Assembly (NCBI GenBank): GCA_025174535.1
Contig: JALBUN010000006.1
Coordinates: 1,116,001 to 1,180,000 of the forward strand
Origin: Cantharellus purpuraceus
Lineage: Eukaryota; Basidiomycota; Agaricomycetes; Cantharellales; Hydnaceae
Length of the DNA: 64,000 nt
Direction of reading: 5' to 3'
The notes beneath the pieces are model-generated. The model saw nothing but the letters and a program-made list of their open reading frames with translations. It searched no databases and was not told the DNA's origin. This document shows positions 34,874-47,115 of this stretch, in pieces (position 1 is the first letter of the stretch; every line of letters begins with the position of its first letter). Made by a program: the position numbers and the translations under genes.

Positions 34874-35811
34874 GGGTTAAGGTTAGAATTTTTCACCCAT
34901 TGAGTGGTTTGCTCCATAGGAGCTTCGTGTAAGAGTCACGGTGCCTGACTATATATTCGGCCTAGCGTCTCGGTGAGGCGGGGTGGGCAGTGGTGTCATA
35001 ACTCACTCAACGTTGGTCTTTCACTAAACCGTATACCTTCATACCATGTGTAAACTCTTTTAGGTGGCCGTCCTGCGACACCGGTATTCGCGTTTTGAAC
35101 GTAGAATTTTTTATGACGATTTGGCAGAGATCTCCGCCAGTCACCGATCACCAGCTTGGCGTTCCGTAGACCCAGATACGAATGGGTCCATCTTGTGTCT
35201 CACAACAGGGTCGATACACGACCCGGATCCTTTTGGTATATCGCCCAGAAGGGGCACATCACAACCTAAAGCGGTGCTGCAGGCTTGGCTGGAATTGGCA
35301 TTGAATCATCGAAGCGGCCAGGTTGGCCCGGTGATGGTATTGTTTTGATGAACAACCTTCCGAACGCTCGATACTCCCAAGTCTTTATCCACGGACTTGG
35401 AGATACCATACTGATATACCACTACCAGGGGAAGGTGACAGAATAAAATGAGCAAGGAGTACCAACTCGGAGGACACCAACTAGGAGGACACGGCGATGT
35501 AACGTGATGCAATGCACAGATCATGAGGCATCGATCCGGTCTGTCAGATAATTATAGACTCTAAGAACCAGTCGAGATTTGAGAGACCACTGGTAATGTT
35601 GTAGTACCGCAATTATTATGCAAATATATCTACACTCTCAGAGATGCGAGTGGAGCTACTAGCAATGGCGGGGATGAGGTAGAGAACACTGCTACATGCA
35701 CTACCTTATCCTCCGCGAGGTCACTGATACATAAATTATGTCCATGTAGAATAATGCCACTGCCTCTCGGAGAGTCCTAGGAAAACATGACAAAGTGTCC
35801 ATGATGCCATG
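34874..35811. other. Intergenic, no supported gene
   Basis: A 94-codon open stretch (35064-35348 +, no ATG start) has protein-like composition but no recognised family or neighbouring exons. A two-copy 15-bp tandem repeat (accaact[c/a]ggaggac) lies at 35461-35490. Confidence 0.45.
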
Positions 35812-37483
35812 CTAAATGAAGACAGGAGAAGACGAAGGTGATCGTGAATGTCCCGCAGTGTAAGGGGGACTCAATCGGTGAGGCGATGGTCCCGGTCTTC
35901 TTGCTGTTGACGCCTCGTGCACAGGGCGAGGTGTTTCATTTTTCCTGGGAGCTGTCATCACTTCGTGCATGGCATCTACTATCGCGCTGACGCGTAAAGT
36001 GGCCGATGGGAACACCGACGACACCGACGACGCCGGACGTGCGCCCTTACGGTTGCTGTTAAATGCCGGCCTTGGCTTCCGTAAATCAACTGGTCTCTTT
36101 GTTGGGCGAGGATCGGTTGAATATTCGGCAATGAGTGAAGGATACCAATGTCCTATATCGGACGATCCATCCAAGGCGGTGGTTGGATGCGCATTAGCTG
36201 GATCCACGGTAGCTGCTTCATAAGAAGGATCCGTAAATGGATTAGAAAGTAAAATAGGAATATGATCGTAACCCGGTCGGGTGGAGGATAAGGATCGTCG
36301 AGTGTTCGTTGTGAGCAGTAAAGACCCTGTCGAAGACGAGCTTTCTGTCGCAGAATGCTTGTAAAGACTGTCAGGGTCCAACGGCCGAGTCTCGGAAGCG
36401 ACATTGTTGAAAGTACGGGAAGCGAAATGATCTGGCGGGGTGGGGAACCGTTGATAAAGGCCGTCTGTTGTATCTGAAGAGCGGCGGAGCAATTATATAT
36501 GTGATCTTGCCAAATGGTCACAATATCTCGTAGACAAACTCACCGGTATAGCGAAGCTCTGGAGAACCAGTCATTACACCCCGAGCCTGGGCACCCACTG
36601 GCATTGTGTTGAGTGTATTCATCATGGGCGAGTATTCACCAATATCCTTATCCCCTCGGTCATCCAAGGTACTATAGGCCGCACGTCTGCGCTTCCACCA
36701 CCAGAAAGTACCAGCCGCAATAACAATAAGAATTAAGCCGCCGCCTGCAACTAAAGCTCCTACGATGATTAGGGTGTTATTCTTGGGATGACCGGAGACT
36801 CTGTTTGAAACTGCCGTTGGAGTCCCTGAACTCAATGCAGTGTCCGAAGGGCCTATGGGCATGGAAGCGGAAGCAGGCGGGGTGGGTGTAGTATTAGGCT
36901 CATTATCTGAAGTGGTAAGAGTAAACCCGTCGAGGGTGATCTGGCTGGCGACATCAAATCGCGAATCCAGCAAGTTCTTGATCGTGACGTTGTGAATTGC
37001 GTGTGAAAGGCCCTCTTTGGAAAAAAGAGTGGTCTACGAGACGTGAATGAGTGTTGGTTCAGGTGTATTATAGAAAAACACGTACCACCGGGGTGCCTGA
37101 TAACGCGTTCTTGTCGTGCCCATCTACAAGTTCGTAATTGGGATCGTCTGGACCAGCACAGTCTATGCATATCGAATACAGCGCGGCGCCTGAACGCTTG
37201 AAGCCTCGCCAATACACAGCGGTGGCGGGTACTGATCACATTAGGAAGGCATCTGCGTAAATGTATGAAATACCTCACCAGGGAAGGTAAAACGGGCTGT
37301 GGCGGCTACCGAATTCGAGAAAGAGAACGTGTTATTGTTTACCCCAACACCCTGGTTTGACCAAGCCCAATCTCTAAGTGGGAAAAGAACAATGCTTGCG
37401 TCAAGGTCGTCGACAGTCAAGTTTTGGCTCGCCGCTGCTAACAGTGAACCAGTAAAGATAGCATAGAGCCAAGTCCTAAGCAT
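35812..37483 (-). CDS. Single-pass membrane protein with extracellular lectin-like/beta domain
   Basis: Four exons, complement(37279-37483, 37086-37231, 36544-37033, 35812-36473), give 500 aa. It has the type I membrane protein layout common in basidiomycetes. Signal peptide residues 1-19 (WLYAIFTGSLLAAASQ). A beta-rich ectodomain of about 150 residues follows (ATARFTFPG, ATAVYWRGFKRSG, YSICIDCAGPDD, VTIKNLLDSRFD, ITLDGFTLTT). Then a Ser/Thr/Pro-rich stalk (about 160-200), one membrane helix (about 205-227, LIIVGALVAGGGLILIVIAA) followed by KRRR, and a cytoplasmic tail of about 270 residues, low-complexity with Ser/Pro/Arg-rich patches. This resembles sensor-like or Axl2/Mid2-type surface proteins in architecture only, and no enzyme motif is visible. 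A role in wall sensing would be inference. Introns are 47-70 nt and all phases agree. Confidence 0.78.
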
Positions 37484-38535
37484 GTCGCGACCAAGTCGAC
37501 CGTGGTTTGAAGAAAGATGTAAATAGTTGGGCCGTTATTTGGTACAAAACTGAGACTATTAGTGGGTCTGGGCCGTGAAGGCCGAAACAACACCTTGCAT
37601 TCGGCATGTTGAGTGAATGGTTTGATCTTTACGGGAGCAAGTATTCCACTCACACGGCAATGTCAACTATGTACTCTCAGACATGACTGTGTGCATTGTA
37701 TGTGTTCTCTGTTAAATGGGGGGCTGTAGCCTCGCTTGAAGTGGGTGCAATCACTTACGCGGGAGACTGCCCCCCTGGACTATCGAACCCTGAGGTGACG
37801 GATTCAGTTAGCGCTCTTATGCCACAAGATTGCTACAAAGTAGAATTGATGGCCAGCCTCTAATCATGTGTGTCGATCCGGGATCGCAGGGACTCGGGCC
37901 ATGTACTATATATAATACTACACTGATGCAACGATGTCACGCGTCACGTACGGAGGTATCGTTCGGTTTCGTAATTTTTTTTTTACATATTCTAGCTAGC
38001 TCAAGGTTGCGTTTTCACAGATTTTTTTCATACCTTTTGTAGATTTATTTTTGGAAAAATCGAGGTTAAGATTGTGTACTGCAACAAAAGAGGTTAGAGA
38101 CAGACTCATTAAATGACATCTTCTCGCACTGTCATTCAGATATTTTTTCGGCGTTGTCCAAGTCAATGGTAAGAATATATTTGCCGGTCGATGTATATTA
38201 TACCCCCTTCGAAGCGGTGTGGGAGGATAAGGATCTTGAATCTGGATCTGTCGGTAGACGCATGCAATACGGTTGCAGACCAACTAATATTCCCAGGCCT
38301 TGTGCGCCGCAATATGATGCAAGGTTAGAGATGACCAACACAAGACGTCCAAAACTCGCAGCATCCAATCGGACGTGCAGGACTTTAGCTGCAGAAATCC
38401 CAAGTTGGATGGCCATCTGCAGTTCTTCGCCAACTTCCTCTGACTGGAGCGTCTCGGATCAACACATCTGAGTACGTTTATAATATACTGGGCTATTACA
38501 GTAACCAGGTTCTAGAGCCTTTTTACAATGTACAT
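37484..38535. other. Intergenic, no supported gene
   Basis: About 1 kb with short ORFs only. A stretch at 37779-37824 looks superficially like the 3' half of a tRNA on the minus strand, but no complete cloverleaf can be folded. Confidence 0.5.
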
Positions 38536-39546
38536 TCAATCGACACGTTTATCAGAGATTGCGCCCGTAGCCTCGTTGTATTGTGTCGCCAATCTGTCAT
38601 ACTCGGCAGCTTGTTGGGAAGACTGCTTTTTGAGGGTCTCTGGGGAAGCAAGGTCGACGTCGGAGACAAGGGTGGCGTGAGAAAAACTCACCAAAGTCAC
38701 GGTCTTTCGCTTCGGCAGCGGCTAGCTTTGCCTTGAGCTCTGCAATTATTTTTGACTGATCACCATTGGCAATATTTTTTCGCGACTGTGAAGATGTCTG
38801 CACAAAGTGTGTCATAATGTGAAAGAACACTACTGCCGAGCGACTCACGGCCTGTTTCAACTTGGCATACTCGTCTTGGGTGTGGATATAGTCAAGCATA
38901 ATGTAGAACGTGCGTGTTAATATCAGGGAGAGGAATAGACAAAATCCAGTGAGGTAGGTATTTCGCTGCGCGCTATACGTGTTATCGTCAGTCTCTTGTG
39001 AGTGCAGAAGGAGTCGAGAACACAAACTAGAACTTGCGCGCTGCAAAGTTGGTGTCTGTCCTCACATCTTGCATTCCATGTCCACTGGATTTCGCCATCT
39101 CCGTCTCTGCGGTGACGCGGAACATTCGCTGCGCCGCATCTAAGGACAGCGTATGAGTTAATAGGTATCGAGCTTAATGATTGTATGACTTGCCTACGAA
39201 TAACACACCGATGAATCTAGGAAGCGTTTGGTTCGTGTAACATGATCACGAGTAGCAGCGGGACATACATGAAAGAGATCTTGAGCCCATAGGCAATTTT
39301 AGCCACAATTGGGCTTTCGCTGAGGAATGTAAAGAGTCGTTTGCGAATGACGTATGGAAGAGGTGCGACTAGGATACAGAAAGTAGCCATCTAAATGCAT
39401 ACAACGCGATTTAGCAAGCTTCCCGAGTTTGCAATAACGGCACATGCCTCTGCGCTGAGCAGCATAAAGGTGAGTGTGTAGCTGCAAATAGACAGCATAA
39501 GTACGGCGTGAGACATGGCATATGGCTCCACGAACTAGACTGTCAT
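38536..39546 (-). CDS. BAP31-like ER membrane protein (Yet family)
   Basis: Eight exons, complement(39536-39546, 39448-39481, 39269-39390, 39194-39216, 39028-39139, 38849-38972, 38692-38797, 38536-38639), give 211 aa. BAP31/Yet proteins are three-span ER proteins that help sort or retain membrane cargo and contact the translocon. Visible: MTVYYTLTFMLLSAEMATFC (TM1), LPYVIRKRLFTFLSES, AYGLKISFIFIGVLFVD (TM2), AAQRMFRVTAE, YLTGFCLFLSLILTRTFYI (TM3), then a coiled-coil tail rich in A/K/E (AELKAKLAAAEAKD). The typical C-terminal KKXX is replaced by KRVD. Two of its seven introns use GC donors: 39391-39447 (GCATGT) and 39140-39193 (GCAAGT). Both are needed to keep conserved residues and frame. It is divergent from UBP6. 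Confidence 0.88.
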
Positions 39547-39780
39547 GTTGCGCAACGGCTTCGAGATGATGGGAGAAATGAAAGCTTTTGGCTCGGACGA
39601 CGTGTTCCACAGCACTGTGACAATACTGTGACAGGATGCGCAGGTGACGTCACGCCTTCCTTACTGTCCACTTCCAGTCCCCGCCAAGCTGAGCTCGAAA
39701 ATTCCTGTTTTCGCGCTGACGCGTCTTCAGGCTGTCTTTCCATCCACATCCAACTAGATTGCCATACCCTCTTACTCGTG
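39547..39780. promoter_or_regulatory. Bidirectional promoter region BAP31-like / UBP6
   Basis: The 234 bp separate the two divergent start codons. No clear core element was recognised; the role is inferred from position. Confidence 0.5.
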
Positions 39781-42072
39781 ATGCCCACCATTCCGGTCGC
39801 CGTTAAACACGCCGGCAAGACTCATCAGCTCCAGCTCGACACGGATGCCCCAGCGACCGCGTTCAAGAATGACGTCTACCAGGTGACTGGCGTGCCTCCG
39901 GACCGAATGAAAGTCATGATCAAGGGTGGCGTACTCAAGGTGTGTCCTGATGCAAGTGTGATATCTCTGGCTTACCCTCTCCTAGGACGACACGGATTGG
40001 CGCAAAGTGGGACCCAAGCCTGTGCGCGTTCTTTTTGTGTGTATTCACCCGTGTCTCATTTCATATTATCAAAGAATCAAACGTTTATGGTCGTTGGTGC
40101 TGCTGGAGAGCTTCCCAAGCCCCCTCCACAGCCGGTTGTATTCTTGGAAGGTGCGCTGCTCGCATGTCATTTCGTTTCATCAAATTCTTATGCCAATGTC
40201 AAGATATGGATGATACTGAATTGGCAGAGGCTGTAAGAGCTCCCTGACGGACCTTTGGCTTGTAGAACTGATACCGGATGTAGCTTAACATGCCTGTTGG
40301 ACTCAAGAAGTAAGCGTATTGGATGTCTACTGTTCGTATCTGACCACCTCAGGATAGCCTGGGCAACACATGTTACATGAATGCCACCGTCCAGGCTATG
40401 CGAGCCATTCCAGAGCTTCAGGCCGCATTGAAAGAGCATGTATCGTGGCATCCCCATATCGCATCGTATTAACATGTGTCCTTGCACAGTTATGTGCCCG
40501 GTACTGGACCACAGTCTTCGTTGACGAGCGCTATGCGGGATTTGTATAATGCCATGGGCAAGACCACGGAAGGGTTTCCCCCTTATATGTTCTTGCAGGT
40601 ACGTGCCTCAATGGCATAGCCGCAAGCGTTGAAGACACGGTGCATAGATATTGCGACAAGTAGTGCCGCAGTTTAACGAGCAGGCGCGGGCGGGTGCTGG
40701 TCCCGCTCAACAAGGTCGGTTCTTAGCGCCCAGTCCACTTCCTTTCTCACGGAGCTTTAGACGCGGAGGAGTGCTGGACCCAAGTTGTCAACTCGCTTTC
40801 TGTTCTCCCTGGTGCAATTGTTCCCGGCGCTCCTAGTCAGAAGAAATTTGTTGAGCAGTATATGGCGGGGGAGATGACTACCGAGTATGTCTTTATGTCG
40901 CCATTGGTAACATATCCCTCATTGGCACGAAAAGGTTGAAATGCGAAGAAGCACCGGAAGAGGCGCCCACGACATTAAAAGAGAAAATAACCAAAGTGTC
41001 GTGCAATATCTCGAAAGACACCAATTACATGTATACCGGTATTATGGGCGTGCGTCTGATCCTGGATGTCGTATTTCTGGCATGTTTATTCGCCTTGTAG
41101 AGCCTGGATCAGACAATTGAAAAGCACAGTCCAACGCTTGGACGCGAGGCGCAATATACGCAGCATTCACGCATCTCACGCTTGCCGTCGAATCTCGTGG
41201 TCCACATGGTGCGATTTCACTGGCGTCGGGATATCAACAAGAAGGCCAAGATTATGGTATGTTTTGAGCGGGTATCGCCATTCACGATCTCAACGTGCAT
41301 GGCAGCGTAAAGTCAAATTTCCGTTTGAGCTAGATGCGATGGATATCGTGACGGATGAGTTGAAGCGGAAGCTGGCCAATGCGAATGGGAAGGTGAAGGA
41401 AATTGAGAGGGAGCGGGCGGAGCGGCGTAAAGTGCGTATGAAGACCAAGGTGGTCCCGGGGGGGGACTCGTCGGGTTCTGCGTCGGGCTCGACGCGTCCC
41501 TCGGAGTCTCAGGCTGTTGCCGCTGCGGGGGGTGTGCCGTCGGAGGATGTGGCTATGGCTGATGCGCACGAGGAGGGTAAAGGCAAGGAAAAGGCGCAGG
41601 AGCCTGTGGCGGGCGAGTTGGAAGATGAAACGGTGTTGAGAGAGCGGGAGAGCAAGGAGTTTGAGGCGACGGTGGATCCAGAGCTCAAGGCGGATACTGG
41701 GGCCAGTGTTACTGGACTGTTTGAGTTGTGTGGTGGGTGGTGTTGGGATGACTGTCTGAGCCGCCCTCTGACGTCGATGTTTAGCCATTGTGACGCACAA
41801 GGGCGCGTCGGCGGACTCGGGGCATTATATTGGGTTTGTCAAGAAGGACGCGTTTCACCCCCCAACGTCGTATCTAGAAGAGGGAAATGAGGATTGTGAG
41901 TTTTGCCACGATTTGGGCTCTATGTGAGGCTTAGGTGTCTTTTGTCTGCGCAGGGTATCAATTTGACGATGAGAAGGTGTCGATAGTGGGGCAGGAGAAA
42001 ATTGCGACGCTTGATGGGGGTGGCGAGTCTGCAAGCGCGTATATTTTATTGTACAGACAGAAGCGATTATGA
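39781..42072 (+). CDS. UBP6: Proteasome-associated deubiquitinase UBP6 / USP14
   Basis: Fourteen exons (39781-39939, 39986-40021, 40075-40150, 40204-40232, 40284-40309, 40358-40444, 40490-40598, 40648-40714, 40761-40884, 40935-41049, 41101-41256, 41306-41732, 41785-41895, 41954-42072) give 546 aa. It is a ubiquitin-specific protease (C19) that binds the proteasome base through its N-terminal ubiquitin-like domain (residues 1 to about 75, including [13 protein letters not shown] and [10 protein letters not shown]) and trims ubiquitin from substrates. Catalytic Cys114 lies in LGNTCYMNA. The family-typical DAEECW follows, then [10 protein letters not shown], and the catalytic His484 in DSGHYIGF, then [10 protein letters not shown] and AYILLYR near the end. 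A low-complexity acidic/alanine insert (about 360-450) sits between the boxes, as in other fungal Ubp6 proteins. Intron 6's donor (GTGGCA at 40445) is weak and the least certain edge. Confidence 0.92.
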
Positions 42073-43430
42073 GAGGTCGCTGTACGTAGTGTGTACTTGC
42101 CATATTCGGAGCTTAAAGTTATAGAATGCTGGAGATGCTGCGCTGGTATAAAGCGAGCGATGATCTTAAAAGCAACCCTATACGACATGTTTACGCATTC
42201 CACCCGGCGCACGGCTATCTCCAGCAGCAGGAGGCGCAGTATAGGGCACAGCTTGCGGAGGAGGCGCGTCGTCGCCGTGCGTACGAGGCACAGCTCGCCC
42301 GTGCCGAGGCCCGGGAGGCGCTGGGCAGCGTGGGGACAGGGGTGGGGGTGGTGAGGATGGGGCCGCGCGCCGTGGGTCCGGACCCGAGTCGTTGGCGGAG
42401 GAGGTTGCGCAGCAGAGGGGCAGAGGGGCTCGGCAACAATGCGATGTGGGTGCTGTGCCGTGTCTAAGCGGGGGGGGTCGGTGGGTAGAACAGCGGCGTT
42501 TGATGCCGTGCGATCCGGGACTGACGGGGAGGCTTCTTGTCCCAGGAGCGCGGCGATGCGCGTGCGTGCAACAGCGGCATTTGATGCCGTGCGATGGATG
42601 ATTCGGGACTGACGGGCTGCTGTGTTGTGGTCGCAGGATCTCGGAGCACGCGACAGTCGTTTGTGCGCGCGCGGCTGCTGCCTCGCGTCTCGGCCATGCG
42701 CGCGATGGCGACGGTTTGAGGAGATGAGGGCGGGGTTCGCGTTTCCCGCGGCTTGATTTTGCAGAGGGTGATGGGGAGGGGGGGGTGCCCGCGTTGCTGC
42801 GCCGGTGCACGGGTACGAGCATGGGTTGGTGGGGTTGTTGTCGGGGGCGGATGCGGTGGAGAGGGGGGCGCGCAGGGGGCTTGTGGGCGAGCTGGGGGCG
42901 CTTAATGCCAGGAAGGGGGAGGTGTGGCGGCGAGTGGCTGAGGAGCGTGTGTGGGCGCGACATGTCACGTGTGACCAGGTACAGAGACGGTCTAGACGGC
43001 ACCAGCTGTGAGATGCACATAGTGGCACTGCGTGATCCGAAGGAGACCCAACGCTGGCAGGCGGAGCAGCAGGAAGACGTGCTAACGTTGCTGGCTTGCG
43101 TGGTGGATCAAACCACTTGACGACTCTTGCATCTCAAGATTCTTACGGGCTCATCATCGCCGTATGTAGAAAATGTTTTCTCCCATGAAAAAGAATCGCC
43201 GCGGCAAGTGAGTTGTCGGGCACGTTGCCTGAGGGGGACGGTCATCATGTAGCGATGCCAAATATAGCGTCGACTGCAAAGTCAAGGCAAGGACACTCGC
43301 TATGTTACGAGAAACCCCGTAGGAGGTGCAGCTTAGCTAATACCAGTGTGTGCGTGCGTGCCACTACGCTGCGAGCGTAGCCGTAGGCTTGACCAAACTC
43401 TGCCCTCCAATGTGGGGCTCCCATATGCTC
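42073..43430. other. G+C-rich segment with possible gene, unresolved
   Basis: From about 42190 to 43010 the sequence is far richer in G+C than its surroundings, so every frame stays open for long stretches. On the plus strand the frame at 42126-42467 looks most protein-like (HPAHGYLQQQEAQYR, then alanine/arginine-rich helix), and 42805-43011 reads LVGLLSGADAVERGARRGL. These could be exons of one unrecognised coiled-coil protein. I could not join them through splice sites. An imperfect direct repeat (gatgccgtgcgat...cgggactgacggg) occurs at about 42491-42531 and 42570-42617. From 43120 to 43430 I see nothing. Confidence 0.35.
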
Positions 43431-46132
43431 AACTTAAATCCACTTCTGATTCATGAAGTGATTCAAGGTACATATCCTCATAGGCAAGGTCTGCATTAGC
43501 TTCTTCATTAGAAACTGTGTAACGTGTATGGGCAGAGCGTGATGCTGAACTGGCATGTTTGCACTCATTATCCCAATGCTTGTTACTGCCACAATGCCTG
43601 CAAGGTCTACCTCCTTTGGATTCAGGTGTGGAATTTTTAGACACATTAGAATCATCCCGAGGGAATTTTGGAGGATTCAATTTGGATGACCATCCAACCA
43701 GATGAGCTCTAGCATCTCTAAAAGATCTGTTTGAGTCAAACCTAGGTTTGGGTTGATGCAAAGAATTTTCCAAATTTCTAATACGTCTTTCCAGGTTGTC
43801 TCCTGAAGAGAAAGGAGCATGCGACAATGATTCCTCGTGATATTTGATAGCAGTTTGGAATTCCACTGCAGATGCACACCGATGAGCATCAATGACTGTA
43901 TGCCAATATAGTGGTGCACCATTCATGATTTCCAATATAAGCTCTGAGTCTGACAGCTTGCTGACCAGTCTCAATAGCTCCGACTTTCTAACGTAATACT
44001 CACTAGGAGTCTCATTAGTAAAGCCAGGCTCTCTGAAAGTAGCACGAGTTGCTCTAGCTTTCTGCCTATCCAACCAGGCTCTGTTCATATAGTATGAACC
44101 AATGACTTCTCTGATGGACTTCCAGTCCTCAGTTGCTTCTTGGCGATATGACAATGGTAAGGAGAAAAACCATCTCTCAGCTCCTTTACGCAACCGCAAA
44201 GGGATAATTTGTCCCAATTGCTTGAAGACCATAGGAGATCGCTGAGCCAAATGATTTACTTTCAATATCCATTGAGCCAAACTATCAGGGTTTCCATCCC
44301 ATTCAGGGACTAAGTCCTGACGCAACTTGTTATCAAAGTAAGCTTCCAGCTTGCTCTGAGTCACTGGAGCGTCTAATCTGAGATTAGGATTTCTCTGATC
44401 AAGATCCCCCCAGTCTGGACTATGACCGTAACCTCCACCATCACCTCCATCAGGAGGACCTGAGCCTCCATGCCTACCCAGAGGGGGAGGATTACTCCTT
44501 CCACTTCTATGTGGCAATGATGGTCTAGGCAAAAATGGATTAGGTGTATGAGGGGGACCAGATGATCCGTCATCATCAGGAGGTTCTCCTCCAGGAGGTG
44601 GAGCACCTCCTCCAGAAGCTCCATAAGTTCCATGAGGAACCCTAATGGATTCTGGAATGCCTAAAGTACCTCTGAGGAGGAGTATAGAACATTTCTTCCA
44701 AACCCGCAGATCCTGTAAGTTTACTAGGATCCTGATGGTAAGGAGAATTGAAAAGAGTAGAGGGTCTGGGACTACGATTGTAAACCGCAGACTGTCTCTG
44801 TCTAATCCGTTCATGATCAACTGGAAAGTTTTCTCCTTGATCCAATCTGGAAATCAAAGGAGCTTCCTTAACAGTATAGGCAACAGTTGACTGCTGAGCA
44901 TCCCTGACAGGCATAGATGCATGAGTGGGAAGATCATGTCCAAGGACAGGATTCACCAATGCATTAATGACTTTAGCTTCATAAAAACTAGTATCCGCAG
45001 CAACCTTTCTCTGCAAAGCAGCTTGGGCAGCAGCAAAGCGAATTTTGAAACCATTAATGTCAGAAGACATCTCAGAAATATCTGGGAGAGCAGGAGACAA
45101 AAAGTCATCCTTGTACTTGGATACAGCATCCCAATAAAATGCCAAAAAGTTTTCTACGTCTTCACGTAGTGTAACACAAAGCACTTCCAGGTCTTTGGAA
45201 CTCCAAAGGGAGTCACTAGGCCATTCCGAAGGCAATGTAGGAACAATAGGAGGAGGAAGTTTCATCTGCTGCAGAACACTTTCTCTCTCATTTGCAATAT
45301 GATTAAGAGTGTCTAACAGTTGCTTATACTTCCTTGGATCAAGATAATAGCCCGTACTACCATGCTGACTAACTTGTCCAGGATGTCCGAGCAGTACCAC
45401 ATTGAGTAACACTAATTCTTTCCTGAAGAGTCCAGTAGCAAGACGATTCAGAGCTCTAGTACCTGGTGCTTCTGCATGATTAAAGCTCATCTCTGCAATG
45501 CTAAGGAGTGAATCTCTTCTGGAAGAGAGTAGGGGATCAAGTCTGACCTCTCTCCGTACTTTTGCTGCACTGAAGCTTTTCAAAGGCTTACCAGGCACTA
45601 TGAAGACATTTTGTAATGGTCTTGTGATCAGGGGTCCATCAAAAGTCCAATTGGTAAGTGCATGGTTAGTCTGATCAACTTCCACAGCAAAAGAGGCATC
45701 AGCAGCACTAATCTCTTCATCCGTAGTAAATGTCTGGTCAAGATCATTCACAGGAGTGAGTGGGGATCTAGTGTGCAAGAAGCCAGGAGTGATAGGGGCA
45801 ATAGGTCGCTCTGGTTGAGCAGCCAAAGGAGTAGACGGGTCATCTTCAAGTTGTTGTTGTTGTTGAATTGTTGAAGTAGACATGTTGCTCAGCTTAAATG
45901 AGGTCAACTTGTCACAAGGTCGATACGATTTGAAATGAGTTTGTATACGAGTTGGTGTTGGATAAGGGTTTAGATAAAGAGGAGAGTTAGGATTAGAGGA
46001 GGAGGGCAGACGAGTGTGACTATAGAACTTGTCTTCTGGAAATTCCAAATCGGTTTGTTCCAGATTACGAGAAACTATATTGAGTAAAGACTTAGTGATA
46101 GAAGGTCGGGCTATATCTGCAATGCCAATCAC
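43429..46132 (-). pseudogene. Gag of element 0, frameshifted and C-terminally truncated
   Basis: Two overlapping frames together cover Gag: 46132-44642 (N-terminal half, probable start MSTSTIQQQQQ) and 44820-43429 (C-terminal half). They are separated by a net 10-nt deletion near 44690 relative to element 1, at the sequence before GTLGIPES. The second frame contains the proline/glycine-rich linker, a capsid-like helical region (GNPDSLAQWILKVNHLA) and the zinc knuckle CRHCGSNKHWDNEC. It ends at a TGA created by the truncation joint. An in-frame 24-nt deletion near 45112 removes GSWKPVK-region residues. Confidence 0.88.
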
Positions 46133-46722
46133 AGGTTCTGATCACTGCAATAACACTGATCAAGAGCTGAATAATGGTTCTGGAAAGTTCTATCTAATAA
46201 TAGAAGGAAACAGCTAGAATGTTATGGAAAGGGGTAGAATATTCCAAGGCAATCAGCTGATCTGATCCCTGAATTAGGCACTGATCAGGAAAAAAGAAGG
46301 GTGTCCTCCCTGTTTTCTGCACTGGTTTGGACAGCCATGGATAGCCAGATCTCAGGTGATGATCTGCATGGAAAATAGTGCCCTGAGAGGCTGTGGTTGT
46401 CAAGTTAGAGAATATTTATTGATCAGAGACATCTGAGCTTGAATTCAGGCCGAATGCCTGGTCCAAAGGGGGAGAGCCGGCTGTGTGAAGGTTTGTGGGT
46501 GCCTATGGGTCCACAACTGTAGCACAGCAGAAATCAATCATTCTGGGCCGAGTTCTGCATGGAATATTCCTGAAAAAATATGGGGGAATAGAGAATATTT
46601 GAATAAGTCCATTCCAGGTACAAGCATCAAATATATGCTGATATTTAGGAATGGAAAAGCAAAGAATAGCACATTGGTGCTGCATAAATGGAATTTGATA
46701 GGGAAAAAGTGGTTCCCATACA
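43431..46722 (-). mobile_element. Truncated Ty3/gypsy chromovirus copy (element 0): LTR piece plus gag
   Basis: Reading on the minus strand from 46722: the first about 600 bp of the LTR (TGTATGGGAACC start), then an abrupt jump at about 46124 into the gag leader, then gag down to 43431, where similarity to the full element stops within the codon run GGATTTAAGTT. Pol and the 3' LTR are missing. The LTR-gag junction lies at a short shared sequence (tgattggc/attgcagata), suggesting an internal deletion. It belongs to the same family as elements 1 and 2 but is more diverged, with small indels. Confidence 0.88.
46124..46722 (-). repeat. LTR fragment (5' part) of element 0
   Basis: This matches positions 1 to about 618 of the 1.43-kb LTR at 47286, with several substitutions and a roughly 20-bp deletion. 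It begins tgtatggg at 46722 and lacks the TATA-containing 3' part. Confidence 0.85.
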
Positions 46723-47115
46723 CCCTCACTAATACCAGTGTCCAAGATTTCAGAGATGGAGTACGACTTAGATAGTTAGGATTGGACTTAGGAGCTAGGC
46801 ATGATTCAATATTTGAACTGGGGAATGAAGTCCCCAGTTGGGCAACTTAAATACATATTTGAAATCTAATAATAACTACTCCAGTGATGGGTCTCCAAGG
46901 CTGATGGCCTTACATGAGTATGTCCGAGTCTGATGGGGACGGATGTCCAGGTTCCTTGTTAAGTGCTGAAAACTCAGAGTTTAAAGGAGTAGCTGGTGTT
47001 CAGATACTAGTGAGGAAGGGGATGGGACTTTACTGTTCCAGTTCGACCGGAGACAGATGGGGACAAATAACTATTGAGTCGGATCAAGTGGACTTGGCTT
47101 CAACTTATGTGTTGC
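46723..47115. other. Spacer between element 0 and the inverted LTR end
   Basis: 393 bp with no match to the LTR or the internal sequence that I can see, and no gene. It could be host flank or part of another element. Confidence 0.5.

Noticed and set aside
37779..37824. tRNA-like stretch on the minus strand (AGAGCGCTAACTG ... GGTTCGA)
   Set aside because: It resembles the middle and T-loop of a tRNA, but the T stem does not pair and there is no matching acceptor or D arm.
42178..43028. Long minus-strand ORFs (280 and 356 codons) in the G+C-rich segment
   Set aside because: They overlap each other and plus-strand ORFs, and are built of Pro/Arg/His/Ala low-complexity text. They are explained by the composition, which removes stop codons in every frame.
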